Positions 24,557-33,368 of a stretch of 64,000 nt of DNA are shown in pieces. Numbering within the stretch: position 1 is the stretch's first letter; every line of letters begins with the position of its first letter. The DNA is taken from NCBI GenBank assembly GCA_015099395.1, contig AP024096.1:5869485-5933484 (forward strand), in the 5' to 3' direction. This stretch comes from Ktedonobacteria bacterium brp13. Lineage in GTDB: Bacteria; Chloroflexota; Ktedonobacteria; Ktedonobacterales; Ktedonobacteraceae. The notes below the pieces were generated by a model. The model was not told the DNA's origin, searched no databases, and was given only the letters and a program-made list of their open reading frames with translations. The position numbers and the translations under genes were made by a program.

Positions 24557-27500
24557 CTATGAGCGACGGCGTAAGGCGCTCAAGAAGCCGGAGCGTTTGG
24601 TTTGCGTGGTTGGTGCTGCCTTCTTGCCGGGTTGCAGTCCGGCGCGTTCGGCATCGATCTCGATCTGCTGGCTCTGGTTGCGTCGCTCCTGTGCGAGCCA
24701 GCGATCGAGCTGATCGAAGACGGCCTTTTGTTGCTTCAGGAAGAGGTAATGTGCGAGGAGTTCGCGTCTCCTGAAGAGGCCGAGGACCTGCGAACTGTCC
24801 TGTCCGACAAGATGATACTCGTTGCAGATTGTGCGGTACTCGGATGGATCATAGGCGATAAATCTGGCTGTGATCTGTGGGTGCAGGGCGAAGTAGGCCG
24901 GTGTCAGCTTGCTGTCGTGCTCCAGTTGCTCGTCTATGTGGTGCTGGATGAAGATGTCGTCGACCAGATCATCCAGGGCACAGGCACGTAATGCCTCGTC
25001 CGAGAATTCCTGTTGCTCATTCAGTGTCTTGATCTCGTAGCCATAAAACTTCTTTTCAGGGGCAGGCAGGTTTTTCATGCGCAAGGTCAGGTGATGTACA
25101 CGGAAGTCGATGTAGAGCCGCTTGAGTGCGTAGACGCGGTCAAGCTGTAGCAGCGTAATTGGCTCAGTGAGTACCGTTCCGATGCTGCTCTCACCGGTCG
25201 CCTGTTCAGTCTCCGCTCTATGTAGCGACGCTGCCTCTAGCTGTGGTAGCTGTGGCGAGGACTGTGCTCTGCCTGCCTCCATCTCATCATCGTCATCATC
25301 CAGGTTCTCATCTCTCTCATCTCTCTCATACCCTTCATCCTGGCCATTTTCCATCTCATAGCCATCATCTACATTCTCCTCTGCAAAATCATCCTCATCC
25401 AGGTCGTTAGTCGTATCCGGCACTTGCTCGGACTGGTCGATGGTTTTCAGTTGGGAGATATCGCCAGCGAGCGGGAGGCCGGAATAGCTATGGTAGCTCG
25501 GAGATGATGGGAAAGGGAGCCGTGGTGCGACCGGCGCTTGTTCCGCAGGTTTTATTAACGGTTGTGTCGGCGGCGGTGTGACTGGTTGTGCTGGCGGTGG
25601 TGTGATCTGTTGTGCTGGTGGTGCGATCTGGGCGATGCCACTCACGCGCTCAATGGCTTGCTGGATCGCTGGTGTGTATCTGATGGTCTCTGTATAGGGT
25701 GAGTTCTGGATATTCTGGTAGGCCTGATGCAGTAGCTCGGAGTCGCGCGTATTGTAGGCTATGACGACGTCACGGGCCAGCTGCGCACATTCACGCTCCT
25801 GCGCATTAATGCGGGTTGCTGGATAGCGGACCTCGCGTAATACACGCTGGTACGCCTGGGTGATCGTTTCAACGTCTCCGGTGCGCAGGGTTTTGCGGAA
25901 GTAGCCAATGATGGCCTGCTCATGAACGGCAGGCTGGCGCTGGCTGTAGCGCTGCCAGTCCTGGCGCAGTTCGGGGAACCAGAGAGCAGTATGGGCATTG
26001 ATCTGTTCTTGCTGCGGCTCTTTCACATGCAGAAGTAGTGCATGCAGACTACTATCCAGGTAACGTTCTTTGCTCTCGCCAACCAGATCCTGTGCATAGA
26101 TCAGGATCAGTTTGAGGTAGGGGAGCAGATGTATGGGCGGCTGCTCGCCTGCAAAGATGAGGCCAGCCTGCTCGGAGAGGTCATGAAGCAGGCGCAGGCC
26201 GGGCGCGAAGGGAGCGTTATGCTCTGTATTCTCCTCATCCTCAAGTCCTGTCAGATCCTTCAGATCGTTGCGTGCTTGCAGATCCTCAGGTGTGCCAGGA
26301 TCTACCTGCTCGTCTGTCGTATTGTAGAGCGGGCTGAGACTGTGCAGGGCATCGATAATACTTGTCTCATGGCGCAGGACTTTGACGAGTTCACTGGTGA
26401 GCTTCTCTTGTAGTCGCGCCCGTTTGCTTAACGGGACGGAGGCAAGATACTGGCTATGGGGTGCCTCGTCTTGTAGCCAGGTCGCCGTATCGGTGCCGGG
26501 CTCCATGAAGGTGCGGATACTATCCCAACCGACAATGGCATTGCGCAGAATTGGTGAGAGTTGTTCTGGTTGATGCGGCTCGTTGAGGGCCAGGCTATGC
26601 AGAAAGGCACGCGTCGTCGGTCGATTGAGTTGCGCAATATCCAGATCATAGAGATAGTGTTGAATGAGCTCGCTGATCCCAGTGGGCCAGGGGATATGTT
26701 CGATGATCTCTGTACAATGGTTTTCGAGCAGGCTCACCATCTCTTCGTGCGTCAGATCGGCGTGCTTCAGTAGCGCATTGATCTGCACTGGCTGATCCAG
26801 ACTACTGAGCAGGAGCAGACTGAGTAGCTCAGGTTTTTGTGGATAGCCGAAGTCGAGCAGGTATTGGAAGAAGTTGATGGCCTCCTGTTCTGTTGCGGAC
26901 TGCTCTAGCAGATGCTTGAGGGCCGTAGCAAAGAGGGATTGATGCTCTACCACGAGGGTGATGACCTGGTGTGGCTGGAGGGTGATCGTTGTACTGAGTA
27001 CATTGAGCACGGCCTGGAGCTGCCAGGTGAGCGGTAGGAACGGGGTAGCCAGCAGGTTACCTATACTCTGCCAGGAGACATAGAGCCAGGGAGCGACCTT
27101 CGTTGTAGCATGCAACGTTGGCATTGTGCTCCATGTCTCTAGCAGGAAACGCAGTGCATCCCAGGGATAGGTCTGATCGGCTGGCTGATTAGTGAGCGTA
27201 CGTGCCAGATCATGGATGAGATCCGTCTGTGCTTCAGCATGCTCGTCGCCCTCGTCGCTAGCAATCTGTATATCCTCTACGTCCTCTACGTCCTCTACAT
27301 CCTTTGCGTCCTTTATATCCTCTGCGTCCTCTGCATCCAGGGGAGCATCCTCATCATCCAGGTTGCTCAGCGGCTGGTAGTTATTGTGTGTAATGGTCGC
27401 CGTGCTCTGTTGTGCAGGCGTATCCCAGACCGCGAGTTGAATCTGTTGGGGCGTACTCACGGCCAGGATCTCCAACAGCAGGAAGAGTTGGCTCTGGTAG

Positions 27501-29932
27501 TTCTCCCAGGCGAGTGCCTGCTCGCGATCGGCGCGGTTCTGCTCCAGCATGCGTTCGATCTGTTGATGTGTCAGAGGGACGATTGATTCAAAGATGAAGG
27601 CGATCAGATCGTTGGCACGCTCGCTCTGTGGATGTTTCTCAACAAAAGAACAGATAGCCTGAGCGGCGCGCATGCCGCGTGGATGCCACCATTGAGCGAA
27701 GGCCGGATTAAAGATATAGGGCCAGAGACTGCCCCAGAGATTGAGCCAGACCGCATGTGCCTGCTCATAATCATCACGGAGCGGCATCAGTACACTCAGT
27801 ACCTCATGCCAGAAGAGCCACTCCTGGCGGCCCGATCCCTGTATTCCTGTTGCAGGATTAGCCCGGCGTACGATCATCACCGTATTACTGATAAGCCCGT
27901 TGCAGAGCGCGGGTAGCTGACGTGGAATATGGTTGCCAGCTGCATGTAGCGCTTCTGCCAGTCCTTTTACTCCCTGCTTGCCGTGACTGTTCCACCAATC
28001 CCAATAAAGAGGAGTATAGGGACTGGTCACCAGCGTTTGGAGCAGATAGATCCACGCGACCGCCTCCTGGTCAGGACTCGCAACCTGTGCGAAGGTCTGG
28101 CTCCACGCACCCAACGCCCAGATATCGTTATGTTGGAGTGCCACCTGAATTTTGTTCGCAACCATCGAGCCCAGATGGTTGAGGGGCATATCTGGCTCAT
28201 GGACGCTTGCCACGCCCGCAGAGGCCTGATGTAGCTCGGCAATCACGCGCTGCCCACAGATCTTCCACCAGAGCAGATAGGTTGGCTGCTCCAGATCCTC
28301 CATCTCGACAGCGCTCAACAGCATCAACCAGGTTGGCTCTGTATGCTGCAAAGGAGCAGACTTCTCCAGCATATCGTTCCAGAAGTACATACTCTCTTCT
28401 TGATTGTTGCGGATCGCGATAGTGATCTGGATTGCAATCTGCTCACAGAGCTCGTTAAGCGCACTGTGTAGACTATCCAGGATCGCCTCGATATCGGCGG
28501 GCATCGGCAAACTGGTATACTTGACCAGGAACGCATAGAACGAGTCCAGTTCCGGGAGACAGGAACTCTCCCACCAGTAACGATTCTCCGCGATCCTTGC
28601 GACGATCGACTTCAATACATTGGGACGGCGCAGGCGCGCGATATCGGTCAGGAGCATCGCTGCATGGTCGGCGATATCGTCCAGGTTCTCGTTGATCGAG
28701 CGCAGCAGATAAAGCACATCCTCCTGTGCCAGCGTCGTCTGGAACGCATTGAAGATACGCACAAAGTGGTAGAGCTCTCGGCACTGTTCTTGTTCAGCCT
28801 GAGCCAGGATCTCACGGAGCTCAGCGATCGTATGATTGTTCTCTTCAAGCAGACAGTCGACCGCATAGCTAGCGAAGCGTGCAGTAAACTTGTTGGGGGT
28901 CAGCTGTGTCTTGCGTCCATTGTAGCAGTTGAGCGCAAAGCCATTGACGCCGTCCGCATGATAGTAAGAGAGTGGGAGCTCATGCTCCTGTGCCTGAGGC
29001 CAGCAGGTGCCAACGATCGTCGGTTGCTGCTGATCGACCGGTGCGTGATAGACCCCGGAATGCGAATGTGCTTCGAGTGGTTCGTAGGTGCTAAAGGTAA
29101 GATCCTCAACAATAGCGAGTGTACGTGGCAGACTATTGGTGAGGCCCCAGAGTAGGCGTGCAACCGTCGCTGAATCGCCGGCCAGATAGATCCGCTGGCC
29201 TGGTTGGCGCATCAAAAATGCTTGCAGCAGAAATTCTAGATGCGCACGGTTGAGAATCTTTAGCGTGTGACGACCCAGCGTCCCCTGCTTAAAGAACTGG
29301 TTGACCTGCTCGCTTCTGGTACCACTTGTATCACTCGCACTATTTACGCCACTCATACCACTTCTGTCCTCATCACCCTGTATAAGGATAGGAGTGGCTG
29401 GGATCGACTGCGGTTGAGCGAACGAGAACGTCACGCGCGGCAGAATCTTTTCATCGGGTGCCAGCGTATCGTGCGTCTTCCAGGATGGTGATTCCCAGAG
29501 ATTAATCGCCTCACGGGCAGTAAAGGGGAGATCAGCCTGTGAAGGGAGATCAGCCAGTACATGTGAAAAATAGATACTGGCGTTATTGGCACTGCCTGCT
29601 TGATGGCTACTATCGCTGCCTATAAAAGCTTTGTGCAGTAAGAGCGTCTCCCCATGGGCATGCAGATAAGCGAGCGAGATGGGGGCTTGTTCAGGCGCTA
29701 TCTCAGAGGCAGTCGTGCCTGCGGGTAATGTATAGTGAACATAACGTAAAATCGTTTGCATACGTGTATCGTCAAGATTGCTATCCGCTACCGTCAGCGG
29801 ATGAGCGTCATCCTTGTCATCCTCGCCGTTATCCTGTAAAAAGCCTGGCGAAACGGCACGGATCTGGAAACCTGTATCGCCGAAGCCCTTATTAGACCAG
29901 GTATACCAGAGCTGCTCACTCTCTGTCTTCAT
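24557..29932 (-). CDS. Giant GTPase-associated protein 1 (GAP1)-like protein
   Basis: 1791 residues. The N-terminus (about 1-170), with LWYTWSNKGFGDTGFQIRAV and later HGETLLLHKAFIG and SIYFSHVLADLP, matches the GAP1-N2 domain described in GTPase-centred conflict/signalling systems of Chloroflexota and Actinobacteria. Residues 200-850 and 930-1500 are long helical regions rich in Trp/Leu/Gln, fitting the GAP1 middle and C-terminal regions. Acidic low-complexity blocks lie near 860-905 and 1515-1565, and a proline-rich linker near 1455-1485. No signal peptide or membrane segment: cytoplasmic. In the known systems the protein is encoded with a GTPase and other partners; none is next to it here. 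The family assignment rests on the N-terminus; the rest is inferred. Confidence 0.7.
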   Translation of the reverse strand: MKTESEQLWYTWSNKGFGDTGFQIRAVSPGFLQDNGEDDKDDAHPLTVADSNLDDTRMQTILRYVHYTLPAGTTASEIAPEQAPISLAYLHAHGETLLLHKAFIGSDSSHQAGSANNASIYFSHVLADLPSQADLPFTAREAINLWESPSWKTHDTLAPDEKILPRVTFSFAQPQSIPATPILIQGDEDRSGMSGVNSASDTSGTRSEQVNQFFKQGTLGRHTLKILNRAHLEFLLQAFLMRQPGQRIYLAGDSATVARLLWGLTNSLPRTLAIVEDLTFSTYEPLEAHSHSGVYHAPVDQQQPTIVGTCWPQAQEHELPLSYYHADGVNGFALNCYNGRKTQLTPNKFTARFASYAVDCLLEENNHTIAELREILAQAEQEQCRELYHFVRIFNAFQTTLAQEDVLYLLRSINENLDDIADHAAMLLTDIARLRRPNVLKSIVARIAENRYWWESSCLPELDSFYAFLVKYTSLPMPADIEAILDSLHSALNELCEQIAIQITIAIRNNQEESMYFWNDMLEKSAPLQHTEPTWLMLLSAVEMEDLEQPTYLLWWKICGQRVIAELHQASAGVASVHEPDMPLNHLGSMVANKIQVALQHNDIWALGAWSQTFAQVASPDQEAVAWIYLLQTLVTSPYTPLYWDWWNSHGKQGVKGLAEALHAAGNHIPRQLPALCNGLISNTVMIVRRANPATGIQGSGRQEWLFWHEVLSVLMPLRDDYEQAHAVWLNLWGSLWPYIFNPAFAQWWHPRGMRAAQAICSFVEKHPQSERANDLIAFIFESIVPLTHQQIERMLEQNRADREQALAWENYQSQLFLLLEILAVSTPQQIQLAVWDTPAQQSTATITHNNYQPLSNLDDEDAPLDAEDAEDIKDAKDVEDVEDVEDIQIASDEGDEHAEAQTDLIHDLARTLTNQPADQTYPWDALRFLLETWSTMPTLHATTKVAPWLYVSWQSIGNLLATPFLPLTWQLQAVLNVLSTTITLQPHQVITLVVEHQSLFATALKHLLEQSATEQEAINFFQYLLDFGYPQKPELLSLLLLSSLDQPVQINALLKHADLTHEEMVSLLENHCTEIIEHIPWPTGISELIQHYLYDLDIAQLNRPTTRAFLHSLALNEPHQPEQLSPILRNAIVGWDSIRTFMEPGTDTATWLQDEAPHSQYLASVPLSKRARLQEKLTSELVKVLRHETSIIDALHSLSPLYNTTDEQVDPGTPEDLQARNDLKDLTGLEDEENTEHNAPFAPGLRLLHDLSEQAGLIFAGEQPPIHLLPYLKLILIYAQDLVGESKERYLDSSLHALLLHVKEPQQEQINAHTALWFPELRQDWQRYSQRQPAVHEQAIIGYFRKTLRTGDVETITQAYQRVLREVRYPATRINAQERECAQLARDVVIAYNTRDSELLHQAYQNIQNSPYTETIRYTPAIQQAIERVSGIAQIAPPAQQITPPPAQPVTPPPTQPLIKPAEQAPVAPRLPFPSSPSYHSYSGLPLAGDISQLKTIDQSEQVPDTTNDLDEDDFAEENVDDGYEMENGQDEGYERDERDENLDDDDDEMEAGRAQSSPQLPQLEAASLHRAETEQATGESSIGTVLTEPITLLQLDRVYALKRLYIDFRVHHLTLRMKNLPAPEKKFYGYEIKTLNEQQEFSDEALRACALDDLVDDIFIQHHIDEQLEHDSKLTPAYFALHPQITARFIAYDPSEYRTICNEYHLVGQDSSQVLGLFRRRELLAHYLFLKQQKAVFDQLDRWLAQERRNQSQQIEIDAERAGLQPGKKAAPTTQTKRSGFLSALRRRS
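27240..27350 (-). repeat. Nine-base repeats coding for an acidic stretch
   Basis: In the GAP1-like gene the minus-strand unit GAGGACGTA and variants repeat about eight times, encoding a run of Glu-Asp-Val/Ala/Ile triplets near residue 875. Low complexity and prone to copy-number variation. Confidence 0.7.
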
Positions 29933-30307
29933 CAGTTACCACCCTTGTCCGTCAAAATTTCCAGCAAATGAATAAAAAACACATGGGCATGTTGAATAAA
30001 ATATTGATAATAATAGCTCTTTTATAGCATACTTCTCAGTAAAACGTTCTAGCATAGACAATTTGTCTTGTCTCACCTGTCTCTATATGCCCTTGCACCC
30101 CTTCGCATCCCCATATCACCATGAATATAGATATGTCACGGGATAAGTGCCTGTAAGGATGAGGGTATTGATCATAATAAATGAACGAACATGAGGATAG
30201 AGAAGATAGGGCGTATAGGGCGGATGGGGAGGATAACAAAATGTTGGAGCACGCAGATGGGCATAAAAATACTGCCGTATCAGCGATACAGCAGTATAGT
30301 ATAGTGG
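29933..30307. other. Intergenic region upstream of the GAP1-like gene
   Basis: No gene is supported. The stretch next to 29933 is AT-rich and should carry the GAP1 promoter on the minus strand (a TATAAA-like box near 30022). The part at 30175-30250 is purine-rich and unstructured. Reading frames crossing into the tRNA and 5S genes are spurious. Confidence 0.4.
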
Positions 30308-30379
30308 AGCGGGAGACGGGATTCGAACCCGCGACATCTTCCTTGGCAAGGAAGTGCTCTACCACTGAGCCACTCCCGC
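30308..30379 (-). tRNA. tRNA-Gly(GCC), copy 1
   Basis: Seventy-two bases on the minus strand fold as a tRNA: acceptor GCGGGAG/CTCCCGC with T as discriminator, anticodon stem CTTCC/GGAAG with loop TTGCCAA (anticodon GCC), and the T-arm GGTTCGAATCC. CCA is not encoded. It lies 25 bases after the 5S rRNA gene and is probably processed from the same transcript. Identical to the copy at 45152. Confidence 0.95.
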
Positions 30380-30404
30380 AATCAAGACGCACCCGTAATG
30401 GGCA

Positions 30405-30530
30405 GGTGAGACGGCGACGTCCTATTTTCCCATGCAGTCGCCCACATAGTATCATCGGGGCTGAAGAGCTTAACTACCGTGTTCGGGATGGGAACGGGTG
30501 TGCCCTCTTCGCTATCGTCACCAGCTCGCC
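30405..30530 (-). rRNA. 5S rRNA, copy 1
   Basis: On the minus strand the central 5S signature CCCGTTCCCATCCCGAACAC and the later CCCCGATGATACTATGTGGG are clear, and the ends pair approximately (GGCGAG with CTCACC). Ends are estimated to within a few bases. No 16S or 23S gene is near. A strong promoter precedes it and tRNA-Gly follows. Confidence 0.92.
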
Positions 30531-30562
30531 TGCACATACAAGCGCTTGTCTTGACTTGGACA

Positions 30563-30591
30563 ATAGTAGCACTCCCTTTGCAGTATGTCAA
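30563..30591 (-). promoter_or_regulatory. Promoter of 5S rRNA copy 1 and tRNA-Gly
   Basis: On the minus strand TTGACA (30586-30591) and TACTAT (30563-30568) are separated by 17 bases, about 33 bases before the 5S start. Perfect -35 and a good -10. Confidence 0.7.
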
Positions 30592-30697
30592 GAGGTTTTT
30601 CCAATGCATTTGTAAGATTGATTAAATTGGATAAACCAGCATACGATCTTCATGCCTTACTTTTCGTAAAAGGTTAAAAACTGGCTTGGAGACCCCC

Positions 30698-30726
30698 TTG
30701 CGCTATTCGGGAAAATGCACTATAAT
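30698..30726 (+). promoter_or_regulatory. Promoter of tRNA-Lys
   Basis: TTGCGC (30698-30703) and a perfect TATAAT (30721-30726) with 17-base spacing, 20 bases before the tRNA. Confidence 0.65.
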
Positions 30727-30746
30727 AAGCCACGTCAAAGGTTGAT

Positions 30747-30818
30747 GAGCGTGTAACTCAGTGGTAGAGTATCCGACTTTTAATCGGGTTGTCGTGGGTT
30801 CGAATCCCACCACGCTCA
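30747..30818 (+). tRNA. tRNA-Lys(UUU)
   Basis: Seventy-two bases: acceptor GAGCGTG/CACGCTC with A as discriminator, D-arm ACTCAGTGGTAGAGT, anticodon stem TCCGA/TCGGG with loop CTTTTAA (anticodon TTT), T-arm GTGGGTTCGAATCCCAC. CCA not encoded. Own promoter upstream. Confidence 0.94.
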
Positions 30819-31285
30819 CTTTTCTTTCTACACTGGATTCCTCACCTGTCTCTCTCTTACGGCAGAGTATAATAGATTAGCAGGTTAGCGTAGCTGTTGC
30901 TTGTCGGCATGCTGAGATCCACGTGTAGTTTTTTTTTACCTCCTTACCTCTTTGGCTTTGTAGCCCCAATCACGTATAACAGAAATACTAAAAGTGTCTG
31001 CTAGTGTCCACAGAACAGTACCTTAGAGCGTAATAAAGATAGCACGACCAATGTAATGTTTCAGTAGGGAGATGCAGATGTTGTCCCTTTGTGAACTTGT
31101 ATCGTATACCTGCACTGTGTTACACTGCTGAAAATATGCATACTAGAGCGGTTATCCCTCCCCTTCTAGTCCAGAGTAGCGCGTACGTACATGCGTGATA
31201 CACTGGCACTGTAGAGGAGTGTGATAGCTAAACGGGAGGCGGTGCTGCCGCGCATAATCGCACGGTCTTGTGGCACTGATGAAAA
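30819..31285. other. Intergenic region with no gene seen
   Basis: About 470 bases between tRNA-Lys and the response regulator. A pyrimidine-rich stretch just after the tRNA and a TTTTTTTT run near 30929 may end the tRNA transcript. I see no conserved reading frame or clear repeat. Confidence 0.4.
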
Positions 31286-31690
31286 TTGGCAAAACGTATA
31301 CTTGTTGTCGATGATAGAAATGAACTGCTTCATTTGATGCGCCGCGTACTGGAAGATGAAGAGTACCTGGTATCGATTTTGCAGGAGGGCAAAGATGCTT
31401 TTGCGACAGTGAAAAGCATGGTGCCTGACCTCTTAATATTGGATCTCAAGCTGGGTGATATGTCCGGTCAGGACGTACTCAAGCAGGTAAAGGGTGATCC
31501 GACCACTGCTGATGTTCCAGTAATCGTCTATACTGCGGCCGTGTTAGAAGCAGAAGAGGTTTCCCATCTCATTGAGAGCGAGCCTCAATTTTATACGGCA
31601 GTTCATTTGTTGCGCAAGCCGTTTGAACTGACCGCATTACTCGACAAAGTTGAAGAGCTACTAGACACTTCGGGCCATTCGTCACACTAA
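31286..31690 (+). CDS. Receiver-only response regulator
   Basis: 134 residues, a single CheY-like receiver domain. RILVVDDRNEL gives the acidic pair, the phosphorylated aspartate is in LLILDLKLGD, the switch threonine in VIVYTAA and the conserved lysine in LLRKPFEL. There is no output domain, so it acts through protein contacts. The start appears to be TTG at 31286, because no ATG in frame lies before the first strand of the domain; there is no clear ribosome site. No kinase gene is adjacent. Confidence 0.85.
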   Translation: MAKRILVVDDRNELLHLMRRVLEDEEYLVSILQEGKDAFATVKSMVPDLLILDLKLGDMSGQDVLKQVKGDPTTADVPVIVYTAAVLEAEEVSHLIESEPQFYTAVHLLRKPFELTALLDKVEELLDTSGHSSH

Positions 31691-31845
31691 ATTCAACGCA
31701 TGTGTTACACTAGCCGGAAAGAGATCCGGTGCTTGCCACTATTTGGACACATAAAAAAACAAGGAAACGGGAAGGCGTGAGTTCCAGATAAGAGCCTGTA
31801 TCGTCATCCCCCATATATCCTCTACATAAGAAAGGAATCGAGCTG

Positions 31846-32097
31846 ATGAAGTTCTTAATAGGATTGCTCGTTGGTATAGGCCTGGGAGTCGTTGCGGGAT
31901 TACTGCTCGCTCCTCAGTCTGGTGAGGCGACTCGTGCTCAATTAGGCGAACAGGGTATTCAGTTGAATGCAGGCGCATTGAATGACGAAATTCGTGGACG
32001 TGCGCAGGAAGCACTTGTTCAGGGCCGTGAGCTCTATTCACGTACCAAAAATGAGCTTTCCGATCGCTACACACGCGCGAAATCAGGCGAACTCTAA
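31846..32097 (+). CDS. YtxH-like small membrane protein
   Basis: 83 residues: one glycine-rich membrane helix at residues 3-22 followed by the YtxH hallmark LLAPQSGEATRAQL and a charged amphipathic helix. The family is general-stress related in Bacillota; function is not established here. AAAGGAAT lies before the ATG. The palindromic repeat begins at its stop codon. Confidence 0.8.
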   Translation: MKFLIGLLVGIGLGVVAGLLLAPQSGEATRAQLGEQGIQLNAGALNDEIRGRAQEALVQGRELYSRTKNELSDRYTRAKSGEL

Positions 32098-32170
32098 GAT
32101 CTTATTCCGAAAACCAACGCGACTGGCGTCGCTAGTGCTATGCACACGCAAGTTTTCGGATAAGTAGTAA
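32097..32170. repeat. Interspersed palindromic repeat, copy 3
   Basis: Nearly identical to 10303-10373. CTTATTCCGAAAAC at the left and GTTTTCGGATAAG at the right form an almost perfect outer stem; GCGAC/GTCGC forms an inner one. It begins immediately after the YtxH-like gene. Confidence 0.8.
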
Positions 32171-32214
32171 GGCTTGATAATTCGCTGGCACTGTTGATGA
32201 CTTGCTGGCACTAG

Positions 32215-32267
32215 AGGAAGAACGCCGTACGAGAGAACATAAGGTTCTTGCGTGCGGCGTTCTTCCT
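32215..32267. terminator. Long bidirectional hairpin between convergent genes
   Basis: AGGAAGAACGCCGTACG (32215-32231) pairs with CGTGCGGCGTTCTTCCT (32251-32267) with one G-T pair. It lies between the YtxH-like gene and the convergent acetate transporter gene (stop at 32318). T runs are weak on both sides. Confidence 0.6.
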
Positions 32268-32317
32268 AATAATAGAAGAATGCGAGCCTCACATCGAGTA
32301 GATGTAGAGGCTAGAGG

Positions 32318-32905
32318 CTATGGGCGGGGCCCAACTGGCAGTAAGAAAGGAGCTTTGACGGTCGTGAGTAGACCGGCAAGAGCTGTATACCATGCGACGA
32401 TTGCTGTGATGATACCAAGCCAGCCACCAATAACTGTAAACGTCGATGTACTACCCAGGGCACCGATTGTCAGGGCTAAGAAGGTCAGGAAAAGGAAGAA
32501 AAAGACTCCGATGAGCGCATAGTTGCTTCTCAATGAACCGATAAGTAACAGAAGCGTAAAGATTGTCCAACCTAAGAGGACGAAACCGAAGGCAGTGTCA
32601 TTAGGGATTAACTTGAATTGCAGGCTGAAGCCAATTGCAAGCCAGAAGGCACCATACGATGAGAAGGCTGTACCACCAAAGGTATTGCCCGTACGGAATT
32701 CCCACATGCCTGCTAATAATTGTGCCAGGCCGCCATAGAAGAAAGCAAAACCAATAACAATCCCTGCTCCCGTGAATAAGTTCGCATTGGCTGCACTGAG
32801 GACAAATGTTGTAAGGGCGAAGGCGCTGAGGCCAAGTGGAGCTGGATTGATAGCAGTGGCAACGGCCGATTCGGCCTCTTCATTTTTTAAGGCAATCTGT
32901 GCCAT
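32318..32905 (-). CDS. Acetate uptake transporter family (GPR1/FUN34/YaaH)
   Basis: 195 residues from the ATG at 32905, which follows AGGTAGGAAG; the upstream in-frame extension lacks a start signal. Six membrane helices; the family signature NPAPLGLSAFALTTFVLS is at residues 18-35 and the second hallmark YGGLAQLLAGMWEFRTGNT follows. Members are channel-like or proton-coupled carriers for acetate/succinate. Convergent with the YtxH-like gene. Confidence 0.9.
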   Translation of the reverse strand: MAQIALKNEEAESAVATAINPAPLGLSAFALTTFVLSAANANLFTGAGIVIGFAFFYGGLAQLLAGMWEFRTGNTFGGTAFSSYGAFWLAIGFSLQFKLIPNDTAFGFVLLGWTIFTLLLLIGSLRSNYALIGVFFFLFLTFLALTIGALGSTSTFTVIGGWLGIITAIVAWYTALAGLLTTVKAPFLLPVGPRP

Positions 32906-33368
32906 AAAACTTCCTACCTCTCTCACACGAACTGTTATTTCTTTGTTCGCGTGATCTATTCGCTGAACGGTCAGTCGTACTAGATGCAGTAGTGTGCAGG
33001 CGACATTACCTGCCACAGGTAGGGTCCTTTGGGATCTGCTTCATGGAAGCATGGAGTTAGATAGCGCTACATAGTGTTCTACAATCTTGTCGCTACAAAT
33101 TTTCTACGACTATGTACTACTATGCACTGTGGGATGCCCTCTCCTTTCCTTACGTTCTTGCTAAAATGTATCTGTGTATGCACAATACTGCATACACTAT
33201 CCACTATTGTACTCTATATCGAGAACAATTACCATCAGCGCAAATATTTCTTGCTGCATATATGCCGGCTCATTTAACATTCATGTCTTACAATGACTAC
33301 AGGTTGCGAAATCTATTCAGAGCCTAGATAGTAGAGAGCAAAAAAAGAGATAGAGAAAGAGATGATAT
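32906..33368. other. Intergenic region, divergent promoters expected
   Basis: About 460 bases between two divergent genes. The reading frames here are short and have no recognisable protein features. Purine-rich AGAGAAAGAGATGAT just before 33369 serves as the ribosome site of the next gene. Confidence 0.4.

Noticed and set aside
30036..30615. Reading frames on both strands across the tRNA-Gly and 5S genes.
   Set aside because: They translate structural RNA genes and intergenic sequence; the RNA genes are unmistakable.
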